Part shown: piece after piece, positions 10,910 through 22,579 of the stretch
Numbering within the stretch: position 1 is the first letter of the stretch
How the letters are laid out: each line of letters starts with the position of its first letter
DNA from: Zopfochytrium polystomum
Taxonomy: Eukaryota > Chytridiomycota > Chytridiomycetes > Chytridiales > Chytridiaceae
Direction of reading: 5' to 3'
Assembly (NCBI GenBank): GCA_025765615.1
Contig: JAIVFJ010000254.1
Span: 23,584-87,583, forward strand
Length of the DNA: 64,000 nt
Translations under genes and position numbers: made by a program
Notes under the pieces: generated by a model
Told to the model about the DNA's origin: nothing
Databases searched by the model: none
Seen by the model: the letters and a program-made list of their open reading frames with translations, nothing else

Positions 10910-11562
10910 TGCTGGATCAACATCCTGGCGTGAAGGTGTAGAGAGACGTAGCAGGGGCCTGTATGCAGCGGAGGGCGCAATCTTTCTGGCGGCAGCGACT
11001 TAAAATTCCTTCAGTTCGCAGAGGTCAATTCTCACTCAGCGGATGCATCTCCACAAACAAAATTTTCGGCAGTCTGAAAGGTGAAAGACCCACACCCACT
11101 AACGACAAGATCGAGAGGGGCTGGTGGCACCGGTTGTTCTTCAGAAGAACGAACGGTGCCACCTGCCCCCTAATCTATACCAAAAAAAGGAATTGATTCC
11201 GGCACAACAGCCGCCAAAAACAGCAAGTTTCGAGGCGCGTGGTGGTGCCGATGCGGGTCGGCTTCCCATTGGTTCTCCGGACCTTCCCGACTGCTTCCCT
11301 TCCGGGCAACACACAGGCAGGCAAACAGACAGACAGACAGACTAACGGACAGCCAAAGAGACGGGGTGCATAACGCTGGAAGCGGAAGGTCTTGGCACAT
11401 TCCACTTCGCCATAAATACCACCACCAAGGGACAACAGAGCAGCCACACACCATCGTTGCCCCTCATCCCCTCGTACCTCATACTCCATCGAGAAGCTTT
11501 CAGCAGGCCTCAAAGTAGCCACAACTCTCTCTCTCCCTAATACTACGCGAGCGTGAATAATC
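10910..11562. promoter_or_regulatory. 5' flank of the aspartic protease gene
   Basis: No gene seen. A TATA-like cataaata lies at 11411-11418, about 150 bases before the protease ATG, followed by a CT-rich stretch (ctctctctctccc, 11526-11537), a pattern usual for fungal promoters. A short inverted repeat (accggttgttcttcagaagaacgaacggt, 11129-11157) is also present. Inference only. Confidence 0.4.
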
Positions 11563-13271
11563 ATGAAGCTGGGATCGATCCTGCTCGCTGCCGCCTCCCT
11601 GGCCGTCGCGTCCGCTTCCGCGGCGCCCCTTGAGAACGGATCGGCTGTCATCCACAAGGCAAGTGACACAGAGAGAAGGGGGACGTGTGATTGGGGGGAA
11701 GTGGAAGGGTGCTGCGGTTTGTTGAATTGGCCCAGGGCGGATTCTCACATCGATCTAACGCCTCATTGATGCGCCTTCCCAATCGAAACATAGGTTGCCA
11801 TCTCCAAGCCTGCCAACGCAAAGCCCCACAACACCCAACGCGCCATCAAGCGCTGGGCGAACCGCATCCTGCCGGGTAACTCGACCCTCGAGCGCAGGCA
11901 GTCGTCCGCGCCGCTCACAAACGAGTCGGACGAGCTGTACAACGCGCCCGTGACGCTCGGGAACGGGCAGTCGTTCCTGCTGGACCTTGACACGTAAGCA
12001 GTGAGCTTTCATTTGGAGGTGGAAGGGGGCTAAGGACGCAGCGTACCGCATTGTCTCACAATTGCTATCCATTCCACAGCGGATCCTCCGACACTTGGTT
12101 CCGCGGACCCAACTGCAAGTCCTCGGACCAGTCGTGCGGTGTCTCGGGTCAGCCGACCGTCAAGACCTCCGACTCGACGCTGTCGTCCACCTCTCTGAGT
12201 TGGACCACCTCTTACGGCTCTGGCTCCGTCGGCGGAAAAGTGTACAAGGGCCCCGTCCAGATGGCCGGCGTGTCCGCCTCCATCTCTTTCGGCGTGTCCA
12301 CCTCCGAGACCGGCTTCGCCGGTGTCGGAGACGGACTCATGGGGCTTGCGTACGCCAGCATCTCCAACATCGCCTCTGCGGGCGCCAGCAACACCAACTG
12401 GATCGACGCGCTCAAGCTGTCCAACAACGAATTCGCCTTCTACCTCTCCAACGGCGCCGACAAGGACCAGGGCGAGGTCACCATCGGCGGCACCGACCCG
12501 TCAAAGTACACCGGCTCGTTCAGCTACATCCCGCTCAACTCGGAGACGTACTGGCAAATGTCCTGGTCCGGCGGCAAGTGGGCCGCAGGCTCGTCATCGG
12601 GCGCCCTTGACGGGTCTATCTCAAACTTTATCGCCGACACCGGCACAACGCTCATGATCCTCGACACCGCGGCCGCCGACGGTATCAACAAGGGCATCGG
12701 CGCGTCGTCGTACTCGTCGTCGACGGGCGCGTACGCCATCTCGTGCAGCAAGAGCACTACAGGCTCGCCGTTCACGTTGACGCTTAACGGGGTCAAGTAC
12801 TCGATCCCCGCGAACGTGTACGTGCTGGACAATGGCGACGGCACCTGCATCTCGGGCGTCACCCGCGGCGCCGCGGACGCCGGCGTCGGTATCTTGGGCG
12901 ACATCTTCCTGAGGCAATACTACAGCGTGTACGACAAGGCCAACGCGCGCGTCGGGTTTGCGCAGGCGGTGCACCCGGGAGGTTCGACCACCCCGACGAC
13001 CACGTCCACCACCACGACTACCGCAAAGACGACGACTACGTCTACTGCAAAGACGACGTCAACTTCGACAAAGACGTCGACGACGACGCCCGCGACAACG
13101 ACGACCGCGACGACGTGCGCCCACTCGATCTGCACGACCGGAACCAAGCTGAAGTCGTCGTGCGACCCGTGCGCGGCACAGATTATCGCGCAAGACTCGT
13201 ACTGCGGCAGCACGTCCTGGGACTCTGTCTGCGTCGGCGAGGTCGCCTCCATCTGCGGCATCACGTGCTGA
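11563..13271 (+). CDS. secreted pepsin-like aspartic protease with C-terminal Cys-rich domain
   Basis: A1-family endopeptidase predicted to be exported. Exons 11563..11658, 11794..11993, 12080..13271 give 495 aa. Intron 1 appears to be GC-AG (AAG|GCAAGT...TAG), intron 2 GT-AG and splits the first active-site DTGS codon. Residues 1-21 are a signal peptide; a propeptide rich in basic residues ends near LERRQSSAP. The flap Tyr is in YGSGSVGG and the second catalytic Asp in FIADTGTTLMILD. After the protease fold comes a long Thr-rich linker (about 45 residues) and a C-terminal module with CAHSICTTG, CDPCAAQI, YCGSTSWDSVC, likely an extracellular binding or anchoring domain. Both catalytic Asp are intact, so it should be active. 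Confidence 0.9.
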
Positions 13272-14608
13272 GTCGAAGCGCTCTGCTATTTCCCTTACTC
13301 TCTTCCTTTAATTGTCGTCCTATTCTGTCTTCCTATTCTCACTACCTCATCCCGAAGGAGAAGTTGTCCTCTCTTTCAAACTCGATATACACTAATTTCC
13401 CCACCTTATCCCTCCCTGTTGCAAAATGAGGCTCAGGGTGATAATTGCTTCAAACACCCGCATATTTTTGCCCCAGTTCGCGAAATCTTAATAGCAAAAC
13501 AGATCGGTTGTGTCAACCAAACTCAACTTGCCGAAATTCAAGTTGTTCCTGCGTAAAGAGTGCCATTGGACGTCAGTGAAGTGCCCAAATCCAACGGGTT
13601 TCCGTTTCTCACAGTTGTGTGGGTCGTCATGGTTAACGACGTAAAGAGCAGCGCCAAGGGCATTACCGGGGGTGTCGCACTCAATTAACAGCTTGTCGTT
13701 GGGGCCGGGATTCACAAGGACAATGTCAGAGCGAAAGAGAGAGAGGGAGAGAGAGAGGCGCACGTGGGGACGTGTAAGAACACACTGATAGCCAAGAAGC
13801 GAGTGCGGCCCTGAAAAAATCAGACTAGGAGGACTCATGCAAATTTTAGATAACGGGAGGGCTGGATGAATTGCTAATTTACACACGTTGAATGTATTTT
13901 GCAAATGTTTGCGAGTATTCTCACTTCAATAGATTTTGCAACACAGGTGAGTAAAGCAAACACACAAGAGGGCAGCGGAAATGCGATCACCGTGATCACA
14001 AGAGAAATCGAGGAAAGGCTGCAAAAAAAAATAAATAATGAAAGGAGAAGAACTGCGAAGAATTCCGCATGCGCAGCTGGTCCGCTTCGATCGGGCAACC
14101 AGCATCTTGCGATGGGCGGATTGGAGTAAGGAGAATCAGCAAGGGAGATCGACGTGGAGCGTGGGATGGAGTGTGTTGCAAATAGTGGATGCTCTTGCCA
14201 CTCCCGAAATTGAGTTTTTCGACGTGTCAAAGCATTCGGACGGGAATGGATGTCCTTAAAGGATGTGCAGCAACAAAACGGAGATTGCTTTTCTTGCCGC
14301 AAGTGCGAGAGGTTTCCAATTCATAAGTCCTTCCCCAAAAGATGCTGCCCACACCACATAATCAAGCATATTTCGTTGTTACATTACCTGCAGCAAGGTT
14401 CGCCGCAAGATGAGATCATACATAGTTTACAGCAAACAGATGAGGAAACGAATGGGACCATCGGGGTCAAGATTCTGCACACATAAAAAAAAAGGGAAGT
14501 ATTATCCACAAAAGGGGGGGAGGGGGGAAGTGGGAAGGGGGAAAGAAGCTTAAATACAGATTGGGGGACGCGCACGGCCTCCAAAACGATCACCAGCACC
14601 CGTCCACG
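13272..14608. other. intergenic with a possible retroelement scrap
   Basis: No supported intact gene between the protease and cyclin C. Apart from the possible relic described separately (13491-13740), the stretch holds AT-richer DNA, and a G-run near 14510-14545. Confidence 0.4.
13491..13740 (-). pseudogene. possible Ty3/gypsy RT-RNase H relic
   Basis: The minus strand reads VLVNPGPNDKLLIECDT, GNALGAALYVV and KPVGFGHFTDVQW in one open stretch. This resembles the reverse transcriptase to RNase H border of Ty3/gypsy elements (an Asp after a hydrophobic strand, a Gly-x-Gly-A-x-L stretch, then a short exposed region). No other retroelement domain lies nearby, so if correct it is a fragment. Could equally be chance. 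Confidence 0.3.
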
Positions 14609-15615
14609 TCACTCCACTTCTTCCTCCACTTTCCCCTCCTCCTCAACTTCGTCCTCCTGTCCGCCCTCCACGCCCACCTCCCCACCCTCACCCTCCTCCT
14701 CCCCCACCTCCACCTCCCCACCCGCCCCCACCCTCGCAACCGCAATCCCAACCCCCAACGCAACCGTCGCCCTCCAAAACCTTTCAAACCCCCCGCCTCC
14801 GTCGCCGTCGCCGAACCCGCCCATCCCCGCGTGCAGCCGGTACCCAATCCCGGCCAGCACCTCCCGCTCCGCGGCCGCCACGGCGGGCGTAGCGGGTGGT
14901 CCGCGCGCGCGGGAGGAGAGGTGCTTTTGGGCGAGGCGGAGGGCGGCGAGGAAGTGTGTTGTTGGTGCGGTGGAGGGTGTGGTTGTTGTTGTGGTTGGCG
15001 TTGTTGTGGTGATGGTTGGTGGGGGTGGAGGTTCCGGGGGTGGTGGGGGTGGTGGTGTTGAGGGCGAGAGGCGGGGTTGGCGGTGGTGGTGATGCTGCGG
15101 TGTCGAGGGAGTCGAGGTGGTTGCGTTGAGGCGACGCGCTGCGCGGAAGCGGCCGAGGAACCAGAGGGCGGTGATCAGCTCGTCGCAGGAGGCGTCGGTG
15201 GCGTCGACGGCGTCGCGGACGAGGCGGTGGGTTGGGGAAAGGGAGTCGGCGGCGGCGGGAGTGCGGGAGTGGAGGGACGCGAGGATGTGGGTTGTGAGGT
15301 CGTGCAGGGTCGGCGGGGCGGGCGGAGGGTGTGGTGGGGATGGCGACGGGGCTGGGGAGGGGGAAGGGTTGGTGGTGGGGGATGGTGAGATATTGAGGTC
15401 GACGGTGAGTGCGGCGAGATCTGAGGAGTGAAGAGATATTAGGGCCGTGGCGATTTGTCGCGAGGCGGAGGTTTGTGAAAGTGGAGACGCTGCTCACAGA
15501 TCATGGCGTCGCGGAGCGCGGACTCGGAGACGGCGGGGTGTGGGCGGCTGCTGCGTACGGCGTTGCTTGCGCTGCTGCTGCCGTCGCGGTCCGCCACCCG
15601 CGAAGGGAGCCGCAT
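14609..15615 (-). CDS. cyclin-like protein C
   Basis: Predicted 309 aa from exons 15498..15615 and 14609..15420. Exon 1 (MRLPSRVADRDGSSS...) ends ESALRDAMI; after the phase-1 intron exon 2 starts YLAALTVDLNIS. The box is more diverged than in its paralogues: THRLVRDAV, then ELITALWFLGRFRAARR, then a long Thr/Pro/His insertion of about 50 residues, then THFLAALRLAQKHLSS, and AAEREVLAGIGYRLHAG. The C-terminal tail is almost entirely Gly/Glu/Val, unlike the basic tails of the others. Exon 2 is one uninterrupted frame, which makes the model firm. Probable CDK-binding role, but the long insertion inside the box may alter or abolish binding. Confidence 0.7.
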
Positions 15616-16336
15616 CTTCGGAACTGGAGCAGAGAAAAGAGGCAGATTTGGTGGTGGGAGCGTGTGGCGGAGTGGGGCTTGCTGTGGCGGTCAGGTGCTG
15701 ACGGCGGAGACGGCGGAGGGGCGGAGTGTGAGGGGAAAAAAAAAATCAAGCCGCAGAAAGCCAGTAGCAAGACTCGCGTAGAGGCGTTCGCTGGACCCGG
15801 CAGCGCAAAGTTAGCGGGGTAAGCATCGACTAGCACACCAAGCTTCACCTGGGTCTACGCTACTCCTCACCTTCCCATCGTCCCGTGCGGGACTCGGGCG
15901 CGCTGGGACCTCCTCGGTGGCCGAAAGTTTGGTTGGGGGCGACGGAACCGTCGGGGGATCGGCCAGGGGTAAAATGCGCCGGCTAAACTCGGTGGCCCGG
16001 CCCCTCGGTCCGAAGTCGCTGATAAAATAAGGTTTGGGGGGCGGCCAGGAGATGACGTTGTGAGGCTGTTCAATTTGCAATTCGTTCGGTCATGTGCCAC
16101 AAACTTGACGTCAGGTCAAGCGGACACAAACAATTGTGTCCTCCCTGTGCGCCTCACTTTTTTTTTTTTTTTTTTTTTTTGTTGTTTTTTTTTTTCCCTT
16201 TACCTTCTTGGGCTGTCCCCCCACCTTCCGAACACTCGACGGGGAAAACAAAATATCGACAAGCAGAAATAATACATAGTGCATTATAGAAAACTTAAAA
16301 TACTTGCAACGAACGTCCGAACAAGAGTCGCTCACG
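15616..16336. other. intergenic between cyclin C and cyclin D
   Basis: No gene seen. Contains a long T-tract interrupted by one G at about 16159-16195. Must carry the cyclin C promoter. Confidence 0.4.
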
Positions 16337-17208
16337 TCACCAAACTGACTTCTCCCAACGTGCCCTCTTCGTCCCCCATCCGCCCTCCGCCTCCTCCGCC
16401 CTCCGCTTACCCCTCCCCTTCTCAATACACACGCCACCCGCAAAACACCCCGCCGCAACCATCCCCTCCGCCAACCCCACCGCCGCCGCGCAAAACCCTT
16501 CAAACTCGCTCGCACCGCCGCCCAGGTCGGCGCGATCCGACCGCGCCACGCACAGCCGGTACCCCAACCCCGCGAGGACTTCGCGCTCCGCGGCGTTCAG
16601 CTCCGCGACGCCGACGCCCGCCACGCCGGCGAGCGAGGCCCAGGTCGCGTTCGCGTGTGTACGGTCGCGGAGGTGTTTCCAGGCGAGGACGAGGCAGGCG
16701 AGGAAGTGGATGCGGGTGCGGGCGGCGACTGGTGTGGTTTGTCGCGGCGGCCGTGGTGAGGTGGATGCGCGCGCGAGCCGGAACCGGGAGAGGTAGAATA
16801 GCGCGAGGTACACGTCTGTAAAGGTAGATTGCGAGCGCAGGGTGAGGGTGTGCACGAATCGGTGCGTCGTGGTGTGGTCTGGTGTTGTGGTGGTGGCGGG
16901 AGTCCGGAGGGACAGCGCGGTCGCCGGGTCTGTGAAGTCCAGGTCGATGGTGACGGCGGCGAGGTCTTTTTTTTATGGAGGGAGGGAGGGTGTTTGTTAG
17001 AATGGGAGAGGTGATGAGACAGGGGGCGCTCGTACGTACAAATTAATGCGTTTCGGAAGGCGGCGGCGGGGTTGGGGAATTGCTGCGGCGGCGGCGGTGG
17101 GACGGCTGCTGGGGCAAGGAGGTTTGAAAGCGGCGGCGGCGGCGGCGGCGGGTGTGGCGGTGCTGCCGCCGCCGCCGCTTTCGCGGGCACAGCCATCGTT
17201 GTTGGCAT
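16337..17208 (-). CDS. cyclin-like protein D
   Basis: Predicted 265 aa from exons 17040..17208 and 16337..16965, in phase. Exon 1 is Ala/Pro-rich (MPTTMAVPAKAAAAAA...) and ends AAFRNALI; exon 2 starts YLAAVTIDLDF. The acceptor follows an A-run (aaaaaaaag), as also seen in one synthetase intron. The cyclin box is well preserved: THRFVHTLTLRSQSTF, DVYLALFYLSRFRLAR, HFLACLVLAWKHLRDRTHANATW, LNAAEREVLAGLGYRL. The tail ends with basic KGRGKRR and KRARWEKSVW. With B it is the most typical member of the local family. Likely a Pho80/Pcl-type CDK partner; partner unknown. Confidence 0.75.
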
Positions 17209-17817
17209 GGGTGTGTTTCCTTTGTTTGTTTGGTTCGTTTCGTTCGAGGGTGGGGGCCAGGTGTCGCCTTCACTTCGGCGGGCGTGCGGGGTCGATGGCT
17301 AGGCGGGTGCGACTCGGGCTGGAGGGGGCGCCGTTGGGGGGGGAGTGGTCGTCGAAGGGTCCAAGTCGTCGCTGGTGGCTTGTTGGTTGGTTGAGTGGAT
17401 TGTTGCTTTTTTCTTGCTTGTTCTTGTTGTTGTTGTTGTTGTTGTTGTTGCTTGTTTGTCGTCTGAAGCAAGAAAGAAAGAAAGAAGGAAGGTTTATTTA
17501 TCAGCGTGTGCGGGAGAGACAAACAAACAAACAAACAAACAAACAAGCAAACATGGAAGTGGACAAGAAGAGAAAGCGGCCAACTTTATGCTTTGGCGTG
17601 TTTGGCTTTGTTTGTTTGGCTTTGTTTGAGTGAAGTTTTCCCTTTTGGGGAAAGCGGGCAATTAATTGTATGAAGGGCTCGGAAGACCGACTGCACAGGC
17701 CGCTTGGAGACACCCGAAAAACAAACAAACAAACAAACTAAAGCCAAATTCAGTTTGGCCGCCCTGGCGCTCTGTCGCTGTCTTGCCACCTCAACATGAA
17801 TATTGATTACCCACAAA

Positions 17818-17820
<3 letters not shown>

Positions 17821-17876
<56 letters not shown>

Positions 17877-17961
17877 ACGCACGCACACACACACTGGTCA
17901 ACGTAAGCGACGCCCAAGCGCGCCAAGACAGGGACCAAACATACACACTTCAAAACGAGTT

Positions 17962-18011
<50 letters not shown>
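17821..18011. repeat. AC/GT microsatellites
   Basis: Two long (AC)n tracts at about 17821-17870 and 17966-18011 separated by unique sequence, with further shorter tracts to 18189. Pure dinucleotide runs with few interruptions, hence probably length-variable. Confidence 0.95.
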
Positions 18012-18539
18012 CAAGCTCGCAAACATGGCTCTGACGCTCAGGGAAGCCAAAAAAAAAAAAAAAAAAAAAAAAAGAAAAGGGAAAACGCAAACAATCCAAA
18101 ACGAAAAACCATACAAACCCCAAGCAAGCAGGCAGTGTCCCCCGCCCCCCCCAGCGCCAAACAAACACACACACACACACACACACACTCACCCTTCTTA
18201 TCAACACCTCCCTTCCCCCCGTGCACGGCCCGCTCCAAGACCGTTTTGGCAATACTCGAAATTCGATTTTACTTTGTTCTTTTTTTTTGTATATTTCTGC
18301 ATCGACGCCGGGCCATAACAACAACAAAGGGCAAAAGGGCGGACGCAAAAACAAACCCCGATTGTACAAAATTGGAAAAAGGAGAAGAGGAAGAAGAAAA
18401 AAACGCAAAACCCCAACGAACCCCGCCCCTATCCCCGCCCAAACACCGCTTGCGAAAAAAAATAATAGGGCGGGTCGGGTAAAGGGCGGAGTGTACGGGG
18501 AGGGTGGGTTTGTTTTGCGACCCCATTGAAAAAGCAAAG

Positions 18540-19110
18540 AGAGGAATATAAAGAATGGAAGGATTCCCAGGAATACGAACGAGGGAACGAGGAAGACGGG
18601 GGGGGGAGGGATGAGGTTTTGAAAAGTTGAAAACAAGTCGGAATGGAGGAAGGGAGGAGGGCGGTCTGTACATCATTCGGAAACGAATAATGATAAGGGG
18701 AAGGTTTGCAACCGAAGAGGTGGGAGAGCGGGCCGCGCGCCATATGGACGGATGGGGGAAGCGGGGCCTGGCGAGAATAAATAGGACAAGGAAAGGGGGA
18801 GTGAGGGTTGCGGGTTTTTGGGTTTGGAGGAGTACAGACGGAGGAGATAGGAGGGAGGGGTATGACAAATAGATAGATAGGGAGGAGAAACAGATCGGAG
18901 GAGGAAGTACAGAGGGGTGTGGAGTTTTTGGTAGGAGGCGGGAAAGGGAAAGAAGGGGAATAAGAAGAGGAGAGACTGAATAAAATAACCCAGGAGAAGA
19001 AGAGGAGAGAAAGAGAGACAGAGAGTAATAATAAGATGAGGAAGGACGGAAAACGATGAAATACCCGAAAAGAGGCAAGAGACAAAGGAGAGGGTTAGGG
19101 AAAAACCCAA
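18540..19110 (+). repeat. purine-rich (G/A) tract, ~570 bases
   Basis: The plus strand is dominated by G and A over more than 500 bases (ggaggaaggg, gggaggag, agagagagacagagag), with only scattered pyrimidines. Such polypurine-polypyrimidine DNA can adopt triplex structure. No coding sense on either strand. Confidence 0.7.
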
Positions 19111-19130
19111 AGAAATGAGGTCGTCGTCCG

Positions 19131-20307
19131 TCAAATCCCAACCGCCGCCCTCTTTACTGACGCCGCACCCTCCCCGGCCTCCTCCATCACCACATCCCCC
19201 GCCTCCGCCCGCTCCCCCTCCCCCACCTCCTCATCCTCTCGCCCCCTCTTCTCCGCTTTCACAGCCCTTACCCTCTCCGCAACCCTCACCGCCCTCATCC
19301 CCGCCGCGACCGCCGTGGCGCAAAAACGCCCGTAACCGGATGACGACGCGTCCGCCGCGTCACAGTGCAGGCGGTAGTCGAGTCCGGCGAGGATGGAGCG
19401 CTCTGCGGCGGAGAGGGTCGAGGCGGGAATGTTGCTGAGCGCGGACCAGATGCGGAGGGTGTAGGTGCGGTCGGAGAGGCGTTTCCAGGCGAGGATGAGG
19501 GCCGCGGTGAAGTGGGTGTGGGACGGGTTTGGGGTGGGGTCGTCGGAGGGTGGGGGTGACTGGGTGAGCGTGGATGGTTGGGTTGTGGGGCTGTCGGGTG
19601 GCGTTGGTGGGGTGGTCGGTGAGGTTGTTGTTGGTTGAGGGGAAAGGGGGGTGGAGGTGGTGGACAAGGTGGTGGTGGCGCGGAAACGGAGGAGGTAGAA
19701 GAGGGCGAGGTGCAGGTCGTTGAAGGACGATTGCGAGCGGGCGACGAGGGCGCGGACGAAGCGGCGGGTCGCGGTGTGGTCGACGGTCCCGCCGGTGGCG
19801 GTGGCGAGGGTGGGATCCGTGTCGATCGTGACTGCGGCGAGGTCTGGTTGTGGGGGGAAGACACCGGATGGGCTGGGCGGTCAGATCGTTGAAGGGCAAG
19901 TCAAAACAACAACAGGCGAGCACGGATCACTCACGGATGAGAGCCTCGCAAAAGTCGGCCTGGATGCGTTCCGCCGAGTCGCGATCGCCGCCGCCCGCGT
20001 GGCGACGCGGTGGGGCGTCAGCGGCAAAGGGCGGGAGCAGCGGGAGCGACGAGGGCAGCACGGTGAAAGTTGTTTTGAAGGCGTCGGTGGGGAGGAAGGT
20101 GCCGGAGCGCGTCAGCCGCGGTTGCTTAGGGTGGCCACCGTGGTGGTGGTGGTGGTGCGTGCTGTGCGCGTGCGGCGGCTGCTGCTGCTGCCTTTGGTGG
20201 TGCGGGCAGGTAGCGGCGACTGCGGCGGCGGGTGGTTGCACCGGTGGTGGAAAGGCGTTGGAGGCGGAAGCGGAGGCGGTGGTGGTGCTGTGACTGCTGC
20301 TTCGCAT
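19131..20307 (-). CDS. cyclin-like protein E
   Basis: Predicted 361 aa from exons 19935..20307 and 19131..19843. Exon 1 is long and low-complexity (MRSSSHSTTTASASAS, Gln and His runs) and ends DFCEALI; the intron is in the shared position, giving HLAAVTIDTD at the start of exon 2. Box: TRRFVRALVARSQSSF, DLHLALFYLLRFR, then a 45-residue Ser/Thr/Pro insertion, FTAALILAWKRLSDRTYTLRIW, LSAAERSILAGLDYRLHCD. The tail has KAEKRGREDEEVGEGER and SVKRAAVGI. The next in-frame non-ATG codon upstream was not used; 20307 is the first ATG. Role as for the other paralogues: probable CDK regulatory subunit. Confidence 0.72.
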
Positions 20308-22579
20308 TGTGCGTTTTGTTTGTGTCAAAGTCGTTTCCTTTGGTTTCCTTTGGGGGGGAAGGCGGTTGCTGAGGTTGTTTCCTTTGTTCTTACTTTTTTA
20401 TGAGCGGGAGAGGCACTCTCCAACGGGGCAGGGAAGGGGGGGAGGGAAGGGTATCAAAGGGGTATTCGGATCTTTTTCCGTGGGGAGTTAGGCGGCGGGC
20501 GGCGGGCGCGACCAAAAAGAGGCGTGGGGGAAGGTGGGTGGGTGGTGGTGGTATCGTGGGTCGTCGGTTATAAATAATAGTAGGGCGGACTTTCTCACTC
20601 TCTCTCTCTGTCTCGCTCTCTCTCGCTCTCTCTCTCTCACTCTCTGTCTCCCACTCTTAGTCTGTCTCTTTCCCTTTCTCACGCTCTTTCTGCGCGCTCA
20701 GCCACTGGGAAGTGCCAAATTTTGAGTAAGAAAAAAAGGGAAAGGGAAAGAGCAAGAAGAAAACAAATGACGCGCATCGATGAGAAATCTTTTTTCTCTC
20801 TTTTTACTTTGGTTTTTGGTGCGATTAGATATCTCCCGTTCGGGAAAACAACGAGTTTCTTTGCACAGCCACGAAAAACGCAAGTCCGCAACTCTCGCTT
20901 GGTATCTCGGACTGGCCTCTCTCTCTCCTCCTCTTCCCTCTCCTGCTTCTCACACACACACACACACACACACTCTCTCTCTCTCTGTCGCTCTATCCAT
21001 CCCCATTTGGCAAGCACACTTCATTCGGGAAAAATCCGGGAAAAAAAATAAACGATCAAAATTTGAAATGAAGAGGCTTGCGCAGCCACGATCTCTGCTG
21101 AATTGTTCTTGGCGGGGTGACAGCAGGATTTCATTTCCGTCCATTGATGACTGTTTATGGCACAAAAACCCTCCAGCGCACCAAGATCGAAGGCATTTCA
21201 TTTCATTTTTTCTTCCGCTCGCCACATCGTGTGTGGGAGGCGCGGATGGGATGCGGCGAAATCGCGTGAAAGGGCAGATTCCACAAGATGGGTTCTGGAA
21301 TCATGTCCGAGCGCGGGCAAAATGCACTACACCTGGATTCCATAGGTGGTGCGATTTTCACAGATGGAACCCACGCCCGCGTGCAAAAGCTGTGTCCCTC
21401 CCCAAAATCAAACAGATTGGAAGATGGCAGGGGTGTGGGTCGCCCAGCATGCCTCACGGGCGTACGTCCAAGCTCGTTTACGTCAGCCTAGGAAAAACGG
21501 GTTTGGAAGCTTGGCGCCGAATCTGGGTGGCACCCCCGCGATCTTTATCTTTTCTTTTTTTTTCTTGCCGAGGGGTTTTTGCTATTGTGGCTGTGCTGGT
21601 CTTCCGCGAAACCAGCTTGGCCCGCGGAGTACCGGGGTATGACGCAAAGGACTTGGCTCGCCGAGAACACTTGTTCTTGAAATTTTTTGCTTGTCCAATA
21701 GCGGGCCGTTCGCTTGCTTCCGCGGTGTTCCGTATAGTTTGGTTTTGGAGGCGGGGTTTTATCGCCAAGAACGGGCTCCGCACAATATTCTTACCCTCTC
21801 CTCGCAAAAGCGTGTCGCGTGAAACGGAATTTCACACTCGTTTGCTGATGCTTAGATGTTTCCAAGGGTTTATTGCGACCAAGTGGCCCGAATGCGAAAT
21901 AATCGGTTGTACCTTTTTTTTTTTTTTTTTCGTTCGCAGCCGAAACTGGGTTTGATTTCTCCTCTTGCGCTGGGGTGCATTTCGCAGGACAGTTAAGGGT
22001 GGAGTAATAAGCGAGCAGAGTTCTCTCTCTTGGGTTTTTTGTCAGCGCTTCTTTCCGCGGAGAATTCGGGGTTGGGAATCTCTGTCTGTCTCCCGTTGTC
22101 TGTCCTCTGACTCTGACAAATCTGCTCGCGCCTCTGTCTGTCTGCCTGTCTGTCTGCCCATCTGTCTGGCGGAATATCTCTCTCTCTCTCATCCTCTCCC
22201 TCTCTCGCTGTCTCGCACTCTCGCAGTCCCTCTCCCCAACACAGACGCCCAGCTGGACAGCCAGCCCCTCCGCCTTTTGCAGCCACGCAACGCCAAGGTT
22301 TCAACTTCTTTTCATGTTTTACATATTTGTTTCTGATCCATTCTTTTCTTTTTTTTTTTTTTTCTTTCTTTTATTTTCTTTTTGTTTCCTCTTCCTTTCA
22401 TTTGTATATAAACACCTTCGACAAACAAGATCGCAGATCGATTCCTCTCGCCCCCACCTTTCCCTGTCGCCTGCATCGAGCCAGCTCCCGTTACCACCAG
22501 CATACCCTCACCAAATCAGCCAGTCCGTCCCGGGAGACCGATCCATCGATCAATCCATCCACCGATCCATCCAATCCAA
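20308..22579. other. intergenic between divergent cyclin genes E and F
   Basis: No supported gene in 2.3 kb. Features: plus-strand TATAAATA at 20569-20576, CT-rich microsatellite about 20594-20650, AC+CT tract about 20952-20985, T-runs at about 21916-21930 and 22347-22363, and CTGT-rich repeats at 22080-22170. A long plus ORF (20780-21955) lacks any domain and runs through the AC/CT microsatellite, so I do not call it a gene. Confidence 0.5.

Larger units (their letters stand above)
17209..19130. other. microsatellite-rich intergenic region
   Basis: No supported gene in 1.9 kb. It holds aaac repeats (17519-17545, 17716-17738), long AC tracts (about 17821-17870, 17966-18011, 18165-18189), an A-run of about 23 (18051-18073) and, from about 18540 to 19110, a strongly purine-biased strand. 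ORFs here are Thr-His, Cys-Val or Pro/Ser runs made by the repeats. Confidence 0.6.

Noticed and set aside
17821..18011. Regularly spaced repeats resembling a CRISPR array
   Set aside because: Simple dinucleotide runs in a eukaryotic genome, without unique spacers.
17803..18318. ORFs made of Thr-His or Cys-Val repeats
   Set aside because: Direct translations of AC/GT microsatellites in several frames; no other coding evidence.
18269..19141. 290-aa and 218-aa Pro/Ser/Leu-rich minus-strand ORFs
   Set aside because: Produced by the purine-rich tract read on the pyrimidine strand; no domain.
20780..21955. 391-aa plus-strand ORF
   Set aside because: Crosses AC/CT microsatellites and a T-run, has no domain, no good start context and no consistent codon bias.
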